NCBI RefSeq assembly: GCF_902459505.1
Contig: NC_047088.1
Location: 99,439,704 to 99,503,703, forward strand
Origin: Geotrypetes seraphini
Taxonomy: Eukaryota; Chordata; Amphibia; Gymnophiona; Dermophiidae
Direction: 5' to 3'
DNA length: 64,000 bases
Below the pieces are notes generated by a model. It ran no database searches. It saw only the letters and a list, made by a program, of their open reading frames with translations, and had not been told where the DNA came from. The translations under genes were made by a program, and so were the position numbers. Below are positions 10,735-21,039 of the stretch, one piece after another; position 1 is the stretch's first letter; each line of letters opens with the position of its first letter.

Positions 10735-10774
10735 CATATATATATATATTTATATATATATATATATATATATA
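10735..10774. repeat. (TA)n microsatellite at insertion site
   Basis: A (TA)n run flanks the Tigger-like element on both sides (10735-10774 and 12393-12416), consistent with a TA-targeting transposon inserting into a TA array. Confidence 0.9.
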
Positions 10775-10934
10775 CAGTGGTGCCTCGCATAACGAACGCC
10801 TCGCACAGCGAACGCTTCACACAACGAACTTTATGTCTTGCTCCCTACAACGAACTTCGTTTCACACAACGAAGTCGCCCGAGCTGCATCCTTCCGCGCA
10901 GGCACTGCGCTTAACTGCCCTCTCTCCGCCTGGC

Positions 10935-11905
10935 TCCCTCTTGCCCCCCCGACTCCCCGACACGATCGGGGCAAAAAGGAGCCCAAGCCCTCTTGCCCCG
11001 CCGATTCCCCAACTCCCCGACAATATCGGGCCAGGAGGGAGCCCAAGTCCTCCTGGCCACGGCGACCCCCTAACCCCACCCTGCACTACATTACGGGCAG
11101 GAGGGATCCCAGGCCCTCCTGCCCTCGACGCAAACCCTCCCTCCCCCCAACGACCGCCCCCCCCAAGAACCTCCGACCGCCCCCCCAGCCGACCCGCGAC
11201 CCCCCTGGCCGACCCCCACGACACCCCCAACCCCCTTCCCCGTACCTTTCTGTAGTTGGCCGGACAGACGGGAGCCAAACCCGCCTGTCCGGCAGGCAGC
11301 CAACGACGGAATGAGGCCGGATTGGCCCATCCGTCCCAAAGCTCCGCCTACTGGTGGGGCCTAAGGCGCCTGGGCCAATCAGAATAGGCCCGGGAGCCTT
11401 AGGTCCCTCCTGAGGTTTGGCTCCCGTCTGTCTGGCCAACTACAGAAAGGTACGGGGAAGGGGGTTGGGGGTGTCGTGGGGGTCGGCCAGGGGGGTCGCG
11501 GGTCGGCTGGAGGGGCGGTCGGAGGTTCTTGGGGGGGGGGCGGTCGGTGGGGGGGGGGGGGGTTTGCGTCGAGGGCAGGAGGGCCTGGGATCCCTCCGGC
11601 CCGTAATGTAGTGCAGGGTGGGGTTAGGGGGTCGCCGTGGCCAGGAGGACTTGGGCTCCCTCCTGGCCCGATATTGTCGGGGAGTTGGGGAATCGGCGGG
11701 GCAAGAGGGCTTGGGCTCCCTTTTGCCCCGATCGTGTCGGGGAGTCGGGGGGGCAAGAGGGCTTGAGCTCCCTTTTGCCCCGATCGTGTCGGGGAGTCGG
11801 GGGGGCAAGAGGGCTTGAGCTCCCTCTTGCCCCGATCGTGTCGGGGAGTCGGGGGGGCAAGAGGGCTTGAGCTCCCTCTTGCCCCGATCGTGTCGGGGGT
11901 GCCAG
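10935..11905. repeat. GC-rich long palindrome with unequal arms
   Basis: Left arm about 10938-11278 and right arm about 11417-11780 are inverted copies, with a spacer of about 138 bp. The right arm carries four 52-bp units (GCCCCGATCGTGTCGG starts at 11725, 11777, 11829 and 11881); the left arm carries one. Overlapping long open frames on both strands are shadows of this composition. Confidence 0.88.
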
Positions 11906-12025
11906 GGACCACACGGAGTCACCCACCGTACCACCCGATTCGGGTAAGCGCAGGTATCGGTGGGTGGCTTATTTGCGGGGGGGGTGCCTTATTTTACATT
12001 TTTTTCTAAAAAGGGGGGGCTGTCT

Positions 12026-12064
12026 TATTTGATGGCCCTGCCTTATCATCGGGGAAACACGGTA
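12026..12064 (-). mobile_element. Transposon terminus of the GTTTCCCCGA type
   Basis: Read on the minus strand, TACCGTGTTTCCCCGATGAT then AAGGC and AAATAAGACAGCC resemble a widespread vertebrate Tc1/mariner-type end (GTTTCCCCGAAAATAAGAC). Only one end is seen. Confidence 0.5.
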
Positions 12065-12469
12065 GAAAAAAAAAAAAATGAACAGTTAAGTCCCAGTTTT
12101 TGCCGCTGAGACTCTGCCCTCTCTCACTGTAAAATTAGACTCTACTTAGTCTGTCTTTAAATTTAAAAAATGTGTGTTGTTTTAAAAAACAATTATGTTT
12201 TAGATGTATCTAAATAAAAATAATAACCAAAAATTTATCTTTTTTTATGTCATCTTAGCATATTTTATGCTACAGAACGAATTATTTTTTTTAACATGTA
12301 TTGTTATGGGAAAACGCGTTTCACATAACGAACTTTTCGCATAACAAACTTGCTCCTGGAACGAATTAAGTTCGTTGTGTGAGGCACCACTGTATATATA
12401 TATATATATATATACACACACCGAGTGTACTTTGTATTTATGTTCAAATATTTTTTTATTATACAGCCC

Positions 12470-13287
12470 CCCTCCCCCGAAGGCCTGACCCCCCCTTGAA
12501 GGTCTGCACATTCCCCCTCAAAGGTTGACTCCCCCCCTGAAGGCCTGCACTACCCCTTGAAGGACTGCACCCCCCCCCCCCAAGGCCTACCCTCCCCACA
12601 TCCATTTACCTAATTCCAGCAGGGAGCAGTCTGCAGAGAGGATCGCTGGTACTTTAGCGATCCTTGCAGGTTGCCATAGGCCTCAGGAGCTGTCTTCCCT
12701 CTGCCCCAAGCCTGTCTCTGACTTAGAGGAGGGGCAGGACCACGGCAGAGGGAAGACAGCTCCTGAGGCCTATGGCAACCTGTAAGAATTGCTAAAGTAC
12801 CACCTGCCACCGGCCGTCTCCCATTCGTCCCCTTTGGAGATCCCCACAGGAATAAGGAAGTTAAATTAATAGAATACTTAGGCACAGAAAAACAAAGAAA
12901 TACCTCCAAGAACTGCCACATAAGAACTGCCTGTCACAATGCTCATTAGTGGAACTGAATAAAAGACAAGTGGATTTAGAAGGGGGACGATCTGCCCGGG
13001 TGCACGGCTTGGAGGGGTGCACAGCCGGCCAGGTCCGGGTCATCCTGCCTTTCTTTTCCCCCGGTCCGCGCTCGGGGCTCACGCTTGCGTGGTCCCGCGC
13101 TGACGCTCGAATGGTGCCGTCAATTCCCGCGAGTCTCGCGATAACCAACAGCACCATTTGGGCGGTGGATGCGAGCCCCGTGCGCAGACCGGTGGAAAGG
13201 AAGGGCAGGAAGACCCGGACGGCTGTGCATCCCTCCAAGCTGTGCACCCGGGGCGGGGGCGGACCGCCCCACCTCGGTACGCCACTG
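12470..13287 (-). mobile_element. Remnant of the 3351-type hAT family
   Basis: The CCTTGAAGGCCTGCAC minisatellite (12470-12600) is the inverse of the array at 3490-3835, and the right border CCTCGGTACGCCACTG at 13287 matches the right border of the 3351-6252 element. Between them lie hairpins at 12650-12800 and 12996-13260. The other end is missing or overwritten. Confidence 0.6.
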
Positions 13288-14289
13288 ATTGGGAGGCCGA
13301 TTTTGGGGGTTTTAAAATTGTATATCGGGCAGCATTAGGCCTCGCTCTTACCTCAATCATTACAGGCGCTTCTATTTCTTGTGATGGCTGAGCTCCGTCC
13401 CCCACCGACCTTCACCCCGCCCTTCCAGCACTCTGATTGGCCAGCGTTCTTTAAGAGGCGGGCCAGTCAGGAGGGGAAAAAAAGAGAAGGGAACCTGCTG
13501 TGCGATCGACTGGGGTCACCTGAGCGAACGACCTGTCGATCGCGATCGACGCGTTGGGCACTCCTGAGCTAGGACTTCAGAAGAACGGGACTTGGGAGTA
13601 ATCATCAGTGCAGACATGAAGGCTGCCAAACAAGTAGAGAAGGCCTCATCCAAGGCAAGGCAAATGATGGGATGTATCAAGAGAAGCTTCGTCAGCCGCA
13701 AACCTGAAGTCATAATGCCACTTTACAGATCCATGGTGAGACCTCATCTGGAATACTGTGTGCAATTCTGGAGGCCACATTACCGTAAAGATGTGCTTCG
13801 AGCCGAGTCGGTCCAGCGGATGGCCACTAGAATGGTCTCTGGACTCAAGGGTCTCTCATACGAAGAAAGACTGGGCAAATTGCAACTCTATAGAGGAGCG
13901 CAGGGAAAGGGGTGACATGATTGAGACATTTAAATACGTCACAGGTTGAGTCGAGGTGGAAAACGACATATTCGTTCCCAAGGGACCCTCGGTCACAAGG
14001 GGGCACCCGCTTAAACTCAGAGGAGGGAAATTTAGTGGTGACACCAGGAAGTACTTCTTCACAGAAAGGGTGGTGGATCATTGGAACAAACTTCCGGTGC
14101 AGGTGATCAAGGCCACCAGCGTGCTCGACTTTAAGAATAGATGGGACATCCACGTGGGATCCCTACGAGGGTCGAGCTAAGGAACTAAGTCATCAGCACT
14201 CAGACTTAATGGGGTGGGTCAGTAGAGTGGGCAGACTTGATGGGCTGTAGTCCTTTTCTGCCGTCATCTTTCTATGTTTCTATGTTTCT

Positions 14290-14789
14290 AAGTGGGGAGT
14301 AGGGTTATGAGTTGAAGGCTATCTCAAAAAGGTGGGTTTTCGGCCTACTTTTGAACAAGGGATGGTAAGGGGCATGGGGCATGGACTCAGGTCGTTTATT
14401 CCAGGCATATGGGGCAGTGGAGGAGAAGCATTTTATGTGAGAAACGGAATTCTCAGGGAGGTATATAAGGAGAGGCAAAAGAGTAGAGATACTGAGGGGC
14501 TGCAGAATGAACACACTTGTAGGTTAGTAATATGAGTTTGACCTGTATGCGAAGGTGGATAGGGAGCCAATGAAGTGAATTGAGGAGAAGCATAACGTGA
14601 ATGTAGCAGGCTGGCAGAAAATGTCATGCAACAGAGTTTTGTACTGATTGCAAGGGAGAGGTGGTTCAGTGGGAGACCTGTTAGAAGTAAATTGCAGTAG
14701 TCTAAGGTCCCTGATCCAGAACAGTGCCAGTCAGGATAATAAAGGGGTGATCTCTTTTGAGAAAATGCCCCAATAGAAGTAGATCTTGC
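14290..14789 (+). repeat. Unclassified interspersed repeat, right part
   Basis: The GGTGGGTTTTCGGCCTACTT region and the rest show no coding signal. I infer that it is the continuation of the repeat at 10372-10575, interrupted by CR1. Confidence 0.45.
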
Positions 14790-14886
14790 CAGGTACTTGT
14801 GACCTGGGTTGGCCACTGTTGGAAACAGGATATTGGGTTTGACAGACCTTCAGTCTGTCCCAGTATGGCAACTCTTATGGTCTAAA
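14790..14886 (+). mobile_element. CR1-type LINE 3' terminus, short
   Basis: CTTGTGACCTGGGTTGGCCA, then CAGACCTTCAGTCTGTCCC and GGCAACTCTTATGG are the last ~95 bp of a CR1 copy. Confidence 0.75.
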
Positions 14887-14887
14887 T

Positions 14888-16045
14888 GTTACCAACTTTC
14901 TGAGATAGGCATTGATTCCACAGTCTTAGACTGGTTCTCAAAATTTTTATGATCCCATTCTTACACTGTTAACATGAATGGAACCATGTCTTCTCCTTGG
15001 AGTCCGCTTTGTGGTGTTCTCTGAAATTCTTCCATCTATCTCCCTTTGAAACTCTATTTACATATGCAGAAGACATCCTTGTCCTTCTCGAGATAGATTC
15101 GAACCTTACTAACCTCACCAAAAATATAACAGCTTGCATAATGAAACTCCAATCCTGGACCTTCTCTGTACAAATGAAGCTGAATGAGTCCAAAACAAAA
15201 CTACTCTGGCTTGGCCCAAAATTAGATCAGTTACCACTACCTTCTGGTCCCACACTGCAGATCGAATTCTCAAGCAAAGTTTTGGGCATCATTATTGACT
15301 CTACACTTTCCTTTAATGATCATCTCAACTCTCTGGTAAAAAAAAAATGTTTTTTTTAGTCTTCACATGTTGAGGAAAGTGAGATCCTGCTTCCGCCAAC
15401 AACATTTTGCTCGTACAATCATTCTTTCCAAACTGGACTATTGTAATTCCATCTATCTAAGTCTAACCAATAAAAATCTTCAAAGACTTCAGCGGATCCA
15501 GAACACAGCGGCTAGGTTGATCTTCGCAAAAAGCAAATTCGACCATGTTTCCCCGCTTCTGTCAAAACTTCACTGGTTTCCGGTGATTTCAATGATTCAC
15601 TTTAAATGTACCTGCCTAATAATGAAGATCCTACATGGCATTCTTCCTCCCCCTAATTCCACTATCCTGGAATTCTTCGAGACCTGACACTACCAGATCC
15701 GCCCACAAACTCAAACTATCTTTCCCCTCATTAAAAGGCGTCATGTAGGCAGGTAAATTAGGGAAATCCCTTTTCTTCAAATTCATTGATATTTGGAATA
15801 ACCTCCCTGCCCCGCTGTGGAACTTAGGCTCATTCCAATTATTCAGAAAGCATCTGAAAATCTGGCTTTTCTCCAAAACATAAAGCTATTTAAAATGTAA
15901 AGCTAGCTATCCTCTTCATAACCTCTAATTTCGTATTATGTCCTTCCTTCATTTATTGAATTTACCTGTAAACCGTGCCGAGCTCTATCTTTATGGAGAT
16001 AATGCGGTATACAAACTTAAGGTTTAGTTTAGTTTAGTTTAAATG
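14888..16045 (+). mobile_element. L2 LINE, reverse-transcriptase half
   Basis: It contains the L2 palm region around YAEDILVLLEID (consensus YADD; the second D changed to E-D order), then KLNESKTKLLWLG, FSSKVLGIIIDSTLSFNDH, SKLDYCNSIYLSL, RIQNTAARLIF and FDHVSPLLSKLHWFP in separate frames at 14997-15359 and 15367-15687. A C-terminal WNNLPAPLW-like segment follows. The 3' end AATGCGGTATACAAACTTAA leads into a (GTTTA)n tail at 16019-16040. It is 5'-truncated and frameshifted near 15.36 and 15.69 kb. Confidence 0.9.
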
Positions 16046-16049
16046 GACA

Positions 16050-16940
16050 GAAATATAAAGACATTCTTCCTCCTTTCCACCAGTCCAACATTTCTTTCTC
16101 TCTTCCTCCTGCATGCTTCTTCTCTGGTCCTCTTTCCCTCCCCTAACCAACATCTATATCTCTCTCCACCTCCATGAGTCCAACTTTTCACTCTCTGCCC
16201 CTCCCCCTTCCTCTGAGTGTGACATTTCTCCTTCCCTGCTTTCTGTCCTCCCCATCCATCTCATCTTCTCCATGAGTCCAACACTTTCTGCCTCCTGCAT
16301 GCTTTCTCTCTCTGTCCTTGCCTCTTTCCTCGAGTGGCATCCCACCTTCCCACCCCTCAATCTAACATGCTCTATCCCCATGCACCATCTCACCCTCCCC
16401 TCCAGCACCTTTCCTTTCACTCCCATTTTGCCAGGCCAGCAGCACCTCTTCTCCCTTCTCTTTCCCTCCCCCCCTGTCCAGCAATACCCCTTCACACTTC
16501 CCTCCTCCCTTCCCCAGCAATACTTCTCCTATCTCTAGCCTAGTGGCAGCTCACTGTATGCTTTTAACTTCGCCACACAGCTGCCACTAGCATTGGTTTA
16601 AATACGGTTTCATCAGGCCTTTGCTAGGTCGGCCCGCCTCGCATCATCGAAGTGGACAGGCATAGCAAAGGCCCTGAGGCTGCCTGATGGAACTGCATCT
16701 AAACTAATGCCAGCAGCAGCTGTGTGGTGAAGTTAAAAGCACACTGAGCTGCCGCGGCTGGTCCAGGGGGTGGGGAAAGAAGAGGAGGAAGGCAGGAGTC
16801 CCAGCATATGCGATGGCAGCAAAGTAGGAGTCATGGCACAGGCGACAGTAGCAGGAGTCTTCAGGCAGCCACTGTGCAGGGCAGGCCTGCCCCAGAAGTA
16901 GAATGAAGTGCTCCAGGGCAGGCTTGTTCATTGACGTGGC
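16050..16940. mobile_element. hAT relative of the 6832-8765 element, partial
   Basis: The pyrimidine array (16060-16550) and following palindrome (16555-16745) match 7715-8560 block by block, including CACACAGCTGCCACTAGCA. No left terminal repeat remains, because the copy abuts the L2 tail at 16045. The right end is not identifiable. Confidence 0.7.
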
Positions 16941-17194
16941 AGCTGCCCAAAGATTTAAAATTAAAAAAATTAAAACACCAGGGCGGGCGGGATGTACAAG
17001 TGTACCCTTACGCGGGCCGCAGTGAGAGCCGTATCAGGCCATATGTTGTGCAGGGTTGCCTTAAAGGGAGCACTGGTAAAGACAGTTGGCCCTTTTGTTA
17101 GCTGGGAGCAGAGATAAGCAGCAAGAATCTTAAAATGTACAAGTTCTAGAAAACAGAAAAACATCAAGACAAATACAAGAGCTTCCACAATAAA

Positions 17195-17302
17195 ATTTTA
17201 TTGAATTAAAAAAAAAAAATGTACAAGTTCTGAGTTACATACAAATCTGACTTAAGAACAGCTTTAAAAACATAACTCATTCATAACCCGGGGACTGCCT
17301 GT
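17195..17302 (-). mobile_element. Tigger-like terminus
   Basis: On the minus strand it begins TACAGGCAGTCCCCGGGTTA next to a TA, followed by TTCTTAAGTCAGATTTGTAT. That is the end type of a Tigger family. The opposite end was not found. Confidence 0.6.
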
Positions 17303-17369
17303 AGTAGCACCATTCTATACTAGCAAATCTAGGGCAAGCACTGGCATCCATCATATCTATCTTAAAAGC

Positions 17370-17815
17370 AGACTATGGACTTATCCTCCAGGAATTTGTT
17401 CAAACCCTTTTTAAACCCAAATACAACAACAGTTATAACTAGGGTTACTAGACGTCCAGATTTCCCCGGGGGTCCGGCGGCTTTTCAAAATCTGGCACTT
17501 TGTCCAGGTTTTGAAAAGCCTCCTGAAATCACGTTGGGCAGGAAGTCCGTGCACGCACGCGTGATGTCATTGTGTGGCATCCATGCATGCGCGGACTTCC
17601 TCCCTGCCCGACAAGATCTGGCAGTGGGGAGCAGGGCTAGGGCAGGACTGGGGGCGGAATTAGGGTGTTACAGGGCAGGGATGGACGGGCCTGTGGGCGG
17701 GTCTAGGGGGTTCGGATTTTCCTCTGGCAATGTGTTCCAGGGCTTAACTATTCGTTCAGTGGAAAAAAATTTCCTCCTATTTGTTTTAAAGGTATTTCCA
17801 TGTAAGAAAGGAGAC
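17370..17815 (-). mobile_element. CR1-type LINE fragment interrupted by hAT-like MITE
   Basis: 17370-17448 (CCAGGAATTTGTTCAAACCC) and 17719-17815 (TGTTCCAGGGCTTAACTATT, TTTCCTCCTATTTG) are adjacent parts of a CR1 end on the minus strand. Between them, 17449-17718 starts TAGGGTTACTAGACGTCC like the hAT MITE end at 10344. Its right border is not clean. Confidence 0.7.
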
Positions 17816-18519
17816 TAAGGATTGTGAACACTTTCAATAGACTTGATGCCTTTTGCCACTGTCCTACTTTGTTTTTAAGGACTGTCTGCCTTATTATTTT
17901 GTCTGCCTCATATATTGTACATATTTGCATAGTTGAGGATGATCAAATAAAGGTGATATTTTTACATCTTAACCACAATCATCATCCTCCAATAATTCAC
18001 CACTTTTGAATTTGAGTGTCTTTCAAGAGGCTTTATCTTTAGTAAGCAGGCAGCCATCGGTGGGGGGGGGGGAGGGGAGATCTTTATACTGACTGGTCTG
18101 TGGGCTTGGGAAAGAATCTTGAAGAGCTGAGACAGAGACAACCACTAATTAATGTACCTGCCCCTGGTGTCACCCTCAGCCTGAAAGCAACAGAAGACTG
18201 GTAACATGTTTGTGACTGAAATTGATGAATTGAGAGACCTTTTCAAGCAACAAAAGCCAGGCTGTGGTGCAGCGATCACAAGACTTTGTTTAAAAAAATA
18301 AAGCCTTCTAAACGGTGCTTTTTTCCACCTCTTTCTTTATGTTCATTACTGATTCCTTTGAAATAAAATTGGATAGCGTAAAGGCAATACTGAAGCACCA
18401 TATTTTTCAATGGTAAAGCAAAGAAAACATACTGTATATTTTAATGGAGCTGCAGCAGAAGGAGATAAGCTGTCCATAACTGAGTCAGCTCTGAGCAGGA
18501 ATAAATCTATTCAGGACAT
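17816..18519. other. Unassigned; poly-G run
   Basis: I see no gene. A run of ten G followed by AGGGG lies at 18061-18075. Confidence 0.35.
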
Positions 18520-18765
18520 AGGGTCCCTTTTACAAAGCTGCAGTAGCAATTCCTGTGCAACAAATACAATGCAGCCCATTCAGGGCTAGATTCTCAAAGC
18601 TTTAACGCCATCGCTAAACTGTTTTCCGATGGTTTAGCCTCTACGCAGTTTAGCGGCGGATTATCAAAGCTGATTGTCTCCATCTTTAGTGAGGTTTCTA
18701 GCAGTCTCCGACACTGACATGCAAATGGGCTCTTCAACAATCATTTGGATTATCAAGTACACATT
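18520..18765. mobile_element. Overlapping Harbinger-like MITE pieces
   Basis: GGGTCCCTTTTACAAAGC at 18522 and GGGCTAGATTCTCAAAGC at 18583 are start motifs of two MITE families that recur in this window. The interior has GCGATGGTTTAG-type short inverted repeats. No pair of ends can be matched. Confidence 0.45.
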
Positions 18766-18769
18766 GCTT

Positions 18770-20056
18770 CAAATGGTCACAATTAAAACAAAGCTATTCA
18801 AAAAGGAATTCTTGAATGGCGTTTTTTATTAGGCCAACATAGTTTGCCATTCTTATGTTTTCAATTGGACTTCCTAGGCCATCAGGCCTCTACATGGTAC
18901 AAATTAATACGTGAATACTTACCTAAAAATCCCAAAATAGGCCTACGTGATATCTGGAATTTAGAAATACAGTACAACATCTCTGCAACCCAATGGGCCA
19001 ACTTTGGAATCGTAGAGTGCGATATACGGCCTCAGCCTCTATGAGACAAACTTTTTTTTTTTTTTAATTCTTTATTCATTTTCAATATTTTCAATAAGTG
19101 CAATACAAATTAAATACATTTTATATTTGACATCACTTAATATTCTTTCAAGAAACAAATCAATCTATATCCCTCCCCCCACCCTATCCCATAACTATTA
19201 TAAATTTTTAATTTAATAATCAAATCTTCAAAAAGCTCATTATGATATACATTTCATATCCATAAGAGATAATAAGCACTAATAAATAATCCAATACATT
19301 AATTTTACAAGAATTCAGAGAATCGTTTAAAAATAAATCCATCCTCCCTCCCTCCCCTCGGATGTGCACATAATATATCAATAAAAATCAAATCTACAAT
19401 AGACGTCAATGGACCCCATATTAGCTTGAAAATTTTAATATTCCCTAATGATTCTGCAATCATTTTTTCATATCTGTATATCAAGCATAAATTTGCCCAC
19501 CAGAATGTAAAGTTAAGAAGGTCCCAATTTTTCCAGTTACACATGATCAACTGTACCTGTCATAATTAGGAACAGTCAATCTTTATATTTATCTAACGGA
19601 TCCCTGATATGCAACACAGTTCCACAAATAACTACTTCATAAGATATGAGACAACCTTTATATTGTTTACTATACAGAGTATTCTGGGCCCCGGTGAGAT
19701 TACAAAAATTGAATAGTACACGTTTAATAAATGCTGGCATTGCCAACTGGAAGTGAGAACATTAGATCATCTTCTGTTTCACTGCCCTTTAATTTTTGCT
19801 TTCTGGAAATCTATATGGAGCAAAATAACATTTATTCTTGAGGTTCCTATATCACTATTTTACGGAACGATTTTGTTTGCTACTTCACTTATGCCCAAGA
19901 GTCCGCTTAAAGATCATAAGGATAGACTCCTTCTCATCATGACTGGAGTTGCTCTGCAAATGATTACAAGGAATTGGAAGCAAAGGGACAGTTTAAATCT
20001 TCCATTATGGTGGGAAACTCTTTGTATGTACTATCGGTTTGAGAAAATGTTAGCAG
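18770..20056 (+). mobile_element. L1-like LINE ORF2 C-terminus, split
   Basis: Piece one (to 19049) has PFLCFQLDFLGHQASTWYKL and NPKIGLRDIWNLEI. Piece two (from 19655) has ANWK and then RTLDHLLFHCPLIFAFWKS, KDRLLLIMTGVALQMITRNW and LWWETLCMYYRFEKMLAEQ. The spaced C/H residues and ITRNWK...LWW block are those of L1-type ORF2 C-termini. The copy is interrupted by an opposite-strand L1-like insertion. Confidence 0.85.
19050..19644 (-). mobile_element. L1-like LINE 3' end inserted in another L1-like copy
   Basis: The poly-T at 19052-19065 is the poly(A) tail of a minus-strand copy. Its coding remnant 19550-19305 has NWKNWDLLNFTFWWANLCLI and YEKMIAESLG, homologous to the host copy. A perfect 10-bp TSD TATGAGACAA flanks it (19040-19049 and 19645-19654). 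The 3' part has a CCTCCCTCCC tract. Confidence 0.92.
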
Positions 20057-20057
20057 A

Positions 20058-20600
20058 GCAGCAGGAGAGATGCCCACTCTCTCCTGCCTGTAGCACTGTA
20101 AAAAAAAATCCTGCTGCGACACTCCCTTCCCCCGCATCAGGAGAGATGCCCATTCTCTCCTTCAGCACTAACTAAATTAAAAAATCCTGCCACGACCATA
20201 ACACCCCCCCAGCCCAGCTATGACCCCCCTTGCAGCAGGAGAGATGCCCATTCTCTCCTTCAGCACTAACTAAATTAAAAAATCCTGCCACGACCATGAC
20301 ACCCCCCCAGCCCAGCTAAGACCCCCCTTGCAGCAGGAGAGATGCCCACTCTCTCCTTCAGCACTAACTAAATAAAAAAAATCCTGCCGTGACCATGACA
20401 CCTCCCCCCAACCCGGCTATGACCCCCTGCAGCAGGAGAGATGCCCACTCTCTCCTGTCTGCAGCACTAAGTTTAAAAAATCCTGCCGCAACCCTCCCCC
20501 CTCTCCTGCATTAGGAGAGATGCCTACTCTCTCCTTCAGCACTAACTAAATAAAAAAATACCTACCATGACCGGACCCCCCCTCCCCCATCTCCGTTGCC
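20058..20600. repeat. Hairpin minisatellite, six units
   Basis: Six diverged units of about 80-100 bp each start GCAGCAGGAGAGATGCCCA (20058, 20137, 20232, 20331, 20430 and 20510). GGAGAGATGCC with the following CTCTCC forms a small hairpin in each. CACTAACTAAATTAAAAAAT and ATCCTGCCACGACC complete the unit. Confidence 0.9.
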
Positions 20601-20868
20601 CCCCTCCCCCTTACCTCAAGAGATAAACCAGAGGGACATGGACATCATCTTCCCAGCTGCTGCTGTGTCATCTAAAATGGTAATTCCCCTCCCTGGTGCA
20701 TCTTGGGGTGTTTAAGGCCACTCTTATTGGAGGGGCCTTAAACAACTAGGGCCTGGATGCATCGGGAAGGGTTCTAAGGCTATGATTGGCCCAGTTGCCT
20801 AAGGCCCCACCTATGGGGTGTCCAGGCCAATCAGAGCCTTGGGACCCTTCCCAAAAAACTTCTTTTCT
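20601..20868. mobile_element. Non-autonomous DNA element segment
   Basis: GGGGCCTTAAACAACTAGGG, ATTGGCCCAGTTGCCTAAGG and CAGGCCAATCAGAGCC form inverted repeats. Related sequence is found at 11.33-11.41 kb and 45.66-45.79 kb. Ends are not resolved; the minisatellite to the left is probably part of it. Confidence 0.5.
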
Positions 20869-20871
20869 GCA

Positions 20872-20940
20872 GGAATGCAAAAGCTAGTTGAACAATACAA
20901 CAAATGTGTCATCTTGCATGGGAACTATGTGGAAAAGTGA
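20872..20940 (+). pseudogene. mariner transposase C-terminal scrap
   Basis: The frame GMQKLVEQYNKCVILHGNYV ends EK and stop. It matches the last residues of mariner-family transposases (KLVERYNKCI...GDYVEK). Only 22 codons remain. A TCTATTAAAGCTG stretch follows. Confidence 0.75.
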
Positions 20941-21039
20941 TATGTTCAGTTGCTCACAATGACTTCTATTAAAGCTGTTAAATGTATTTTGCCTTTACTT
21001 TTTTATTTACTTGTACAATTTGTGAGTTTAAACTAGATC

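Larger units (their letters stand above)
10775..12392. mobile_element. Tigger-like (Tc1/mariner superfamily) non-autonomous element
   Basis: Inverted ends CAGTGGTGCCTCGCATAACG and, read inward from the right, CAGTGGTGCCTCACACAACG lie at TA targets. Both ends are followed by subterminal ACGAACTT motifs. TA target and CAGTGGTGCCTC ends point to the pogo/Tigger group. The interior is a GC-rich palindrome with unequal tandem arrays and has no transposase. Confidence 0.85.
10651..13566. mobile_element. hAT element inserted in CR1
   Basis: The termini TAGGGGTGCCCA and TGGGCACTCCTG are inverted repeats, flanked by a perfect 8-bp TSD AGCTAGGA (10643-10650 and 13567-13574). The interior carries a Tigger-like element, the CCTTGAAGG minisatellite and another hAT end at 13287. 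No transposase remnant is visible. Removing the element makes the flanking CR1 frame continuous, which dates it after the CR1. Confidence 0.92.
10576..14285 (+). mobile_element. CR1-type LINE split by a hAT insertion
   Basis: The left piece 10576-10650 encodes KCKVMHLGSRNP...TYTLNGVALA. The right piece starts at 13567 and continues [48 protein letters not shown] and a TTTCTATGTTTCTA tail at 14285. The two pieces are consecutive parts of the same CR1 reverse-transcriptase region, interrupted only by the hAT element at 10651-13566. Part of the C-terminal coding region has frameshifts near 13.9 kb. Confidence 0.9.

Noticed and set aside
10833-11934. Many overlapping Pro/Gly-rich open frames up to 177 codons
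   Set aside because: They mirror each other across a GC-rich palindrome with a 52-bp array; low stop density explains them.
13881-13949. Independent small gene in the CR1 right part
   Set aside because: It is the CR1 C-terminal region in a shifted frame.
20058-20600. CRISPR-like array
   Set aside because: Units are contiguous diverged tandem repeats without unique spacers, in a vertebrate context.
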